NCBI GenBank assembly: GCA_946409855.1
Contig: CAMJXZ010000088.1
Location: 1 to 10,572, forward strand
Direction: 5' to 3'
Source of the DNA: an uncultured Clostridia bacterium
Lineage (GTDB): Bacteria; Bacillota; Clostridia; Christensenellales; Aristaeellaceae
DNA: 10,572 bases
In this document: in pieces, positions 6,287-10,572 of the stretch
How the letters are laid out: each line of letters begins with the position of its first letter
Position numbering within the stretch: position 1 is the first letter of the stretch
Translations under genes and position numbers: made by a program
The notes under the pieces: generated by a model
What the model was told of the DNA's origin: nothing
Seen by the model: the letters and a program-made list of their open reading frames with translations, nothing else
The model's database searches: none

Positions 6287-7204
6287 ATGACTGTCCTTTC
6301 AAAGAAAAAGCCGGTCCGGTACAGCCGGGCGGAAACGCGGGCGGCGTGGCTGCTGCTGCTGCCTTCGGTGATCGGCCTGATCTGCATCACCTATCTGCCC
6401 ATGATCGCGTCCTTCACGCTGAGCCTGTTCAGCTGGAACGGGCTGGGCGAGATGAAATACATCGGGTTCGAAAACTACATCCGCCTGTTCACCCGGGACA
6501 CCAAGTTTTCCGGCTCCCTGCTGACCACCCTGGAATACGCCGGGCTCTCCGTCATCGGCAGCGTGGTGTATTCCATGATCGTGGCCATGCTGCTCAACCG
6601 CAAGGTGCCCGCCCGGGGCTTTTTCCGTGCGGTCTTTTACCTGCCCTACGTCCTGCCCGCCCTGGCCGTGTACCTGGGCTGGAAATGGCTGTACGACTAC
6701 AACCACGGCCTGTTCAATTACCTGATCAAATCGGCCGGGGGCACGTCGGTCAAGTTCCTGGATTCCAGCGGCATGGTCACCCCGTCCCTGGCGCTGATCG
6801 CCGTGTGGCTCAGCGGGAACCTGATCGTGATCTTCCTGGCGGGACTGCAAAACGTGCCCCGCACCTACCACGAGGCCGCCGAAATCGACGGGGCCAACGC
6901 CTGGCAGCGGTTCTGGAAGATCACCATTCCCTGCATGACCCCGATCATTTTCTATAACCTCCTCATGAGCCTCGTCAGCAACCTGCAGGTGATCACCCCG
7001 GCCCTGTCCCTGACCCAGGGCGGGCCCGGCACCGGCAGTTACTATATGTGCTACATGCTGTACACCCAGGCCTTCAAATCCCACAAATACGGCTACGGCA
7101 GCGCCATCGCCGTGATCCTGTTCCTGCTGATCGCCGTCTTTACGGGGATCCTGTTTGCCACCAGCAAAAGCTGGATCTTCTACGAAGGAGATGACCGGGA
7201 ATGA
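6287..7204 (+). CDS. sugar ABC transporter permease, MalF/UgpA type
   Basis: A 305-residue CUT1-family inner-membrane permease. After a short basic cytoplasmic N-terminus, the first membrane segment (about 18-45) ends in the family-typical TLSLFSWNGLG, followed by further membrane helices. The cytoplasmic EAA loop at about 195-215 (HEAAEIDGANAWQRFWKITIP) contacts the ATPase. The TQGGPGTGS loop near residue 245 is also typical of MalF-like members. The start follows GGAGG (6273-6277) with 9-base spacing. The stop overlaps the next permease start (ATGA, 7201-7204), so the two subunits are translationally coupled and expected to form a heterodimer. No ATP-binding subunit is encoded in the operon. 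Confidence 0.94.
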   Translation: MTVLSKKKPVRYSRAETRAAWLLLLPSVIGLICITYLPMIASFTLSLFSWNGLGEMKYIGFENYIRLFTRDTKFSGSLLTTLEYAGLSVIGSVVYSMIVAMLLNRKVPARGFFRAVFYLPYVLPALAVYLGWKWLYDYNHGLFNYLIKSAGGTSVKFLDSSGMVTPSLALIAVWLSGNLIVIFLAGLQNVPRTYHEAAEIDGANAWQRFWKITIPCMTPIIFYNLLMSLVSNLQVITPALSLTQGGPGTGSYYMCYMLYTQAFKSHKYGYGSAIAVILFLLIAVFTGILFATSKSWIFYEGDDRE

Positions 7205-8082
7205 GCGTACAGACGGCGAGAACCGGCCGCGGCAGCCGCGCCGCGTCCAGAACCAGGCGGGAAAAGACGGCGAACCTCCTGTGCTTTGCGCTGCTTGCCG
7301 CGCTGGGACTGATCGTGATGTTCCCGATTTACTGGATCTTCCGGTCGTCCCTGATGTCCAACGGCGAGCTGTATGCCTATCCCCCGGCCTTCGTGCCCCC
7401 CAACTGGCGCTTCAGCAACTACGCCGATACCCTCAAATCCTTTGAATACCTGAAGTTCTTGGGCAACACCATGACGATCCTGCTGCCGGCGGTGTTCGGG
7501 GCGGTCGTCACGGCCACCATGGGCGGCTACGCCTTCGCGCGGCTGCGGTTCCGGGGCAAGAAGTTCCTGTTCACGCTGTGCGTGGGGTCCATGCTGCTGC
7601 CCGGCATGGTCACGCTGATCCCGCTGTTCATCGGCTGGTCCAGGCTGGGGCTGGTCAACACCTACTGGCCCCTGATCCTGCCCCACTTCTGCGGCGGCGG
7701 CGCGTTCAACATCTTCCTGATCCGGCAGTTCGTCAAAACCGTGCCCCGGGAACTGGACGAGGCCGCCACCATCGACGGCTGCGGCTTCTTCGGCATCCTG
7801 GCGTTCATCATCGTGCCCGCCATCAAGGCGGCCATGATCGTGGTGGGGCTGCTCAAATTCATCGAGCTGTGGAACGACCTGCTGCAGCAGGTGACCTACA
7901 TCACCCGCCGGGAGCGCTACACCCTGGCGCTGGGGCTCAACATATTCCGCGGATCCTTCAACGACGACTGGTCCAGCATCATGTGCGCCACCTGCCTGTC
8001 CTTCATTCCCGGCATCGTATTCTACCTGATCGGGCAAAAGTACTTCGTGGAAGGCATCGTGATGACCGGCATGAAGAACTGA
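7201..8082 (+). CDS. sugar ABC transporter permease, MalG/UgpE type
   Basis: A 293-residue CUT1-family permease. A basic N-terminus of about 23 residues precedes the first membrane segment (about 24-46, ending in MFPIYWIFRSSL). A typical external segment (YPPAFVPPNWRFSNY) follows, then more helices and the EAA loop near 185-205 (ELDEAATIDGCGFFGILAFI). The C-terminus (GQKYFVEGIVMTGMKN) is also characteristic of MalG-like proteins. The start has AAGGAG (7186-7191) 9 bases upstream and overlaps the preceding permease stop by four bases. It should pair with that protein as the transport channel. The GH127 gene begins 17 bases after its stop. Confidence 0.94.
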   Translation: MSVQTARTGRGSRAASRTRREKTANLLCFALLAALGLIVMFPIYWIFRSSLMSNGELYAYPPAFVPPNWRFSNYADTLKSFEYLKFLGNTMTILLPAVFGAVVTATMGGYAFARLRFRGKKFLFTLCVGSMLLPGMVTLIPLFIGWSRLGLVNTYWPLILPHFCGGGAFNIFLIRQFVKTVPRELDEAATIDGCGFFGILAFIIVPAIKAAMIVVGLLKFIELWNDLLQQVTYITRRERYTLALGLNIFRGSFNDDWSSIMCATCLSFIPGIVFYLIGQKYFVEGIVMTGMKN

Positions 8083-8099
8083 GGAAGGAGGGACAGGCA

Positions 8100-10001
8100 T
8101 TGACCATCCGCCATATTCCGATGAACAGCGTGCGCGTCACGGACGATTTCTGGTCGCCCCGGCAGCGGCTGATGACGGATGTGACCATCCCTTACATGGA
8201 AAGCATCCTGCGGGACGAGGTGCCGGGGGCGGAAAAATCCCACGCCGTCGCCAACTTCCGCATGGCCGCCGGGGAAGCATCCGGCGCGTTTTACGGCATG
8301 GTGTTTCAGGACAGCGACGTAGCCAAGTGGCTGGAAGCGGCGGCCTATTCCCTGAGCCTGCGGTGGGACGAAGGGCTGTCCCGCCGGGTGGACGGCATGG
8401 TGGCGCTGATCGGCCGGTGCCAGCAGGAAGACGGGTACCTGAACACCTACTTTACCGTCCGGGAGCCGGAGAACAAATGGAAAAACCTGCTGGAATGCCA
8501 CGAGCTTTACTGCGCCGGCCACCTGATGGAAGCGGCCGCCGCCCTGCACGAGGCGGCGGGAAAGGACGAACTGATGCGGATCTGCGTCCGCCTGGCGGAC
8601 CATATCTGCGGCCGGTTTGAACGGGAGGCGGGCATCCCCGGCCACGAGGAGATCGAGATCGGCCTGCTGCGGCTGTCCCGCGCCGCCGGCGTCCCCCGCT
8701 ACCGGGACATGGCGGTGCGGTTCCTGAACCTGCGCGGGCAGGAGCCGGACTGGTTCGCGCGGCACACGCCCCCGCACCCGGGCGTACAATACGGCGGGTA
8801 CGACATCCGCCCGGAGGACACCGCATACAACCAGTCGGACGTGCCGGTGCGGGACCAGACCGCGGCCCGGGGCCACGCGGTGCGGCAGCTGTACCTGCTC
8901 ACGGCCATGGCGGACGCCGCGGCCGAAACCGGGGACCAGGCGATGCTGGACGCCTGCCGGCGGCTGTTTGACAACATCACCCAAAGGCAGATGTACGTGA
9001 CCGGCGCCGTCGGCGCGTCGGCCCGGCACGAGGCCTTTACCGTGGACTTTGATCTGCCGCCGGACCGGTGCTACGGGGAAACCTGCGCCTCGGCGGCCAT
9101 GACGTTCTTTGCCCACCAGATGCTCCGGAGCCGGCCCGACGGCCGGTACGCGGATCTGATGGAGCTGGAGCTGCACAACGCGGCCCTGGCGGGCATGCAG
9201 CTGGACGGCAGGCGGTTCTTCTACGTAAACCCCTTGGAAGTGGATACCCGCGTCGCCGGCCGGGTGTCCGGGTACGGGCACGTGCTGCCCCGGCGGCCCC
9301 TCTGGCACAGCTGCGCCTGCTGCCCGCCCAACCTGGCCCGGCTGATCGCTTCCCTGGGCGGGTACCTCTGGAGCGAGGACGAAAGCACCGTGTACAGCCA
9401 CCTGTTCATCGGCAGCGAAGCCCGCACGCGCTTTGGCCGCGTTCGACTGGAGAGCCGGTACCCCTGGCAGGGGGAGGCGGCGTACACCGTTCTGGCGGAG
9501 GGCGATTTTACGCTGGCCGTCCGCATCCCCGGGTACGCGGGACGGTATGCCCTGCTGGTCAACGGGCGGGCGGAAGACCTGCCCGTCCGGGACGGGTACG
9601 CCTACATCCGCCGGACGTGGCGCGGCGGGGACCGGGTGACGCTTTCCTTTGACCTGCCCGTGCGCCGAATCTACGCAGACCCCCGGGTGCGCTCCTGCCG
9701 GGGGAAGACCGCCCTGGCCCGGGGCCCGATCCTCTACTGCTTTGAGGAAACGGATCAGCCGGCCCCCCTCTTTTCCTGCTCCCTGCCGGGGGACGCGGCC
9801 GTCACGCCGCTGGAGCATCTCCCCGGGCTGCCGGAGGGGATAATCTGCCTCAGAATGCGGGGAAAAGCGTCGTCCCTTCAGGAAGGGCTGTACACGTGCG
9901 TCCGGCCGGAGGAGACGTCCTGCACGCTGACCGCGGTCCCCTATTTCGCCTGGGCCAACCGGGCCGCCGGGGACATGACCGTTTGGATCCCGGAAGGCTG
10001 A
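8100..10001 (+). CDS. GH127 glycoside hydrolase, probable beta-L-arabinofuranosidase
   Basis: A 633-residue protein without signal peptide, so cytosolic. It aligns by eye along its length with Bifidobacterium longum HypBA1 (658 residues), for example KSHAVANFRMAAGE and GMVFQDSDVAKWLEAAAY. The active site is intact: E327 and C329 (GETCAS) with C407 and C408 (CACCPPN) match HypBA1 zinc ligands E338, C340, C417 and C418. C407 is the predicted nucleophile and E311 (EAFT) the acid/base. An (alpha/alpha)6 barrel occupies about residues 1-420, followed by beta-sandwich domains. The family removes beta-L-arabinofuranose from hydroxyproline-linked or other plant oligosaccharides, but some members have other activities, so the substrate is not certain. 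The TTG start at 8100 is chosen because AAGGAGG (8085-8091) lies 8 bases upstream. ATG 8121 is too far from that site, though it matches the homologue's N-terminus. Confidence 0.93.
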   Translation: MTIRHIPMNSVRVTDDFWSPRQRLMTDVTIPYMESILRDEVPGAEKSHAVANFRMAAGEASGAFYGMVFQDSDVAKWLEAAAYSLSLRWDEGLSRRVDGMVALIGRCQQEDGYLNTYFTVREPENKWKNLLECHELYCAGHLMEAAAALHEAAGKDELMRICVRLADHICGRFEREAGIPGHEEIEIGLLRLSRAAGVPRYRDMAVRFLNLRGQEPDWFARHTPPHPGVQYGGYDIRPEDTAYNQSDVPVRDQTAARGHAVRQLYLLTAMADAAAETGDQAMLDACRRLFDNITQRQMYVTGAVGASARHEAFTVDFDLPPDRCYGETCASAAMTFFAHQMLRSRPDGRYADLMELELHNAALAGMQLDGRRFFYVNPLEVDTRVAGRVSGYGHVLPRRPLWHSCACCPPNLARLIASLGGYLWSEDESTVYSHLFIGSEARTRFGRVRLESRYPWQGEAAYTVLAEGDFTLAVRIPGYAGRYALLVNGRAEDLPVRDGYAYIRRTWRGGDRVTLSFDLPVRRIYADPRVRSCRGKTALARGPILYCFEETDQPAPLFSCSLPGDAAVTPLEHLPGLPEGIICLRMRGKASSLQEGLYTCVRPEETSCTLTAVPYFAWANRAAGDMTVWIPEG

Positions 10002-10181
10002 GAGAAGAAAAAAAATCGGGATACAGACGCCTCTCGTCCACTCCGCCGCATTTTTCCGGACAGCTTTTTTCCGTACTCGCTGCCATCCTTCCGAAAAGGA
10101 CGTATCAATATGTGCAGGCGCAAATGACCTGCGATCAAAAAACGTTCAAGCGGCACAGGCCGCAGGAAGGAAGTATACAGA

Positions 10182-10409
10182 ATGAGCATGAAAACAGCGC
10201 TGCGTCCCGAAGAACTGGCTTGCGTCGCGGGCGGCCTGGAAGACCCGATCCTTGAATACACCGTGCGCTGGTACGACGAAGCCGGCAACGAATACTCCTA
10301 CACCGTCAAAAACCGTCAGCCGGTTGACCCGGGCGACTTCATCATCAGCCAGACCGTGACCTGGGAGGACGGGAACGGCAACCAGTTCTCCAACACCGTC
10401 AGGAACTGA
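10182..10409 (+). CDS. small double-glycine-leader peptide with two-fold repeat core
   Basis: A 75-residue peptide. Residues 1-18 look like a double-glycine leader (LRPEELACVAGG): the acidic EEL, hydrophobic spacing and final GG match substrates of C39-peptidase exporters used for bacteriocins, RiPPs and peptide signals. The predicted 57-residue core contains two copies of one unit, YTVRWYDEAGNEYSYTVKN (26-44) and QTVTWEDGNGNQFSNTVRN (57-75), identical at 10 of 19 positions and 31 residues apart. The core has no cysteine and a net charge of about -6, so lanthipeptide or cationic bacteriocin action is unlikely. An alternating TVxWxD pattern suggests beta strands. The start has AGGAAGGAAG (10164-10173) 8 bases upstream. 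A GCGGC/GCCGC hairpin (10150-10163) sits just before it. No exporter, maturase or immunity gene is adjacent, and function is unknown. Confidence 0.72.
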   Translation: MSMKTALRPEELACVAGGLEDPILEYTVRWYDEAGNEYSYTVKNRQPVDPGDFIISQTVTWEDGNGNQFSNTVRN

Positions 10410-10458
10410 CGAGGGACAGACAGAACATACAGCCTGTTTCCGCAACGGGCGGAACATA

Positions 10459-10498
10459 CGGCTCGGCCGCGGCGTTCATGCCGCGGCCGAGCCGTTTT
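10459..10498 (+). terminator. strong rho-independent terminator of the peptide gene
   Basis: CGGCTCGGCCGCGGC (10459-10473) pairs perfectly over 15 bases with GCCGCGGCCGAGCCG (10480-10494) around the loop GTTCAT, followed by TTTT. It ends the peptide transcript 50 bases after its stop codon. Confidence 0.88.
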
Positions 10499-10516
10499 GG
10501 GCTGATATAGAAGGGG

Positions 10517-10572
10517 TGAACCTCATCCGGCCCGCTGCGCGGTCCACCTTCCCCATGGGGGAAGGCTTTTGG
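10517..10572. repeat. probable dispersed intergenic repeat, cut by the window edge
   Basis: The segment contains CCTCATCCGG, a GC-rich imperfect stem, then CCTTCCCC (10547-10554) pairing with GGGGAAGG (10558-10565), followed by CTTTT. From memory, very similar CTCATCC...CCACCTTCCCC...GGGGAAGGC elements are scattered between genes in many gut Clostridia. Only one copy is in this window, so the repeat nature is recalled, not shown here. The second stem plus T run could also act as a terminator. Confidence 0.5.

Noticed and set aside
4782..6302. A 506-codon minus-strand frame opposite the binding-protein gene
   Set aside because: It is rich in Gly, Val, His and Gln with no family features. Long antisense frames are expected opposite GC-rich genes, and the plus-strand protein is clearly a sugar-binding protein.
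8022..9818. A 598-codon minus-strand frame opposite GH127
   Set aside because: Its composition is a shadow of the plus-strand codons. The plus strand encodes an intact enzyme with all active-site residues.
7578..10001. A longer 807-residue reading frame upstream of the GH127 gene
   Set aside because: The first 174 codons run through the permease gene in another frame and look like low-complexity shadow protein. The TTG at 8100 has a strong ribosome binding site and gives a homologue-like length.
10080..10108. A promoter for the peptide gene (CTGCCA, 17 bases, TATCAA)
   Set aside because: Each box matches only four of six consensus bases and the region is T/C-rich, so chance is likely. The peptide may also be read from the GH127 transcript, since no good terminator is seen between them.
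742..10409. The CPBP protease as immunity partner of the double-glycine peptide
   Set aside because: They are about 8.7 kb apart, in separately controlled units, with no exporter gene nearby. Nothing in the sequence links them.

Overview
The window is a GC-rich bacterial chromosome segment. The genes use strong AGGAGG-type ribosome binding sites and housekeeping promoters (TTGACA-like and TATAAT-like boxes 17 bases apart). The gene types (two-permease sugar transporter without a linked ATPase, LacI control, CPBP protease, double-glycine peptide) suggest a gut- or rumen-type Clostridia, perhaps Christensenellales- or Oscillospirales-like. That placement is inferred from gene style only.

Layout. 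(1) 95-1573: a TetR-family repressor and a CPBP intramembrane protease overlap in one plus-strand operon. Its promoter is overlaid by two TAAC-N4-GTTA palindromes, and a hairpin follows it. (2) 1704-2735: a minus-strand gene for a conserved protein of unknown function, with its own promoter. (3) 2765-3576: a minus-strand aquaporin with all four water-type selectivity residues, its own promoter and a terminator. (4) 3622-10001: a sugar-uptake locus. A minus-strand LacI repressor is divergent from a plus-strand operon encoding a solute-binding protein, two CUT1-type permeases and a cytosolic GH127 enzyme (beta-L-arabinofuranosidase family). (5) 10182-10498: a lone small gene for an acidic double-glycine-leader peptide whose core is an imperfect two-fold repeat, followed by a strong terminator. 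(6) 10517-10572: a hairpin-bearing sequence that looks like a dispersed intergenic repeat.

How it works together. The LacI protein probably represses its own gene and the transporter operon through two sites that share the half-site GGTTAA at the same distance from a central CG. When an arabinofuranosyl oligosaccharide (or related glycan fragment) is present, the binding protein and permeases import it, powered by an ATPase encoded elsewhere, and the GH127 enzyme trims it in the cytoplasm. The gene set and order resemble the Bifidobacterium longum hypBA1 locus as I remember it. A perfect hairpin between the binding-protein gene and the first permease probably keeps binding protein more abundant than permease.

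The least explained items are the repeat-built double-glycine peptide with no visible transporter or modification enzyme, the unknown 325-residue protein, and the binding protein that lacks a lipobox. No rRNA, tRNA, CRISPR array, insertion sequence or phage gene was seen, and no stretch above 300 bases lacks a gene.
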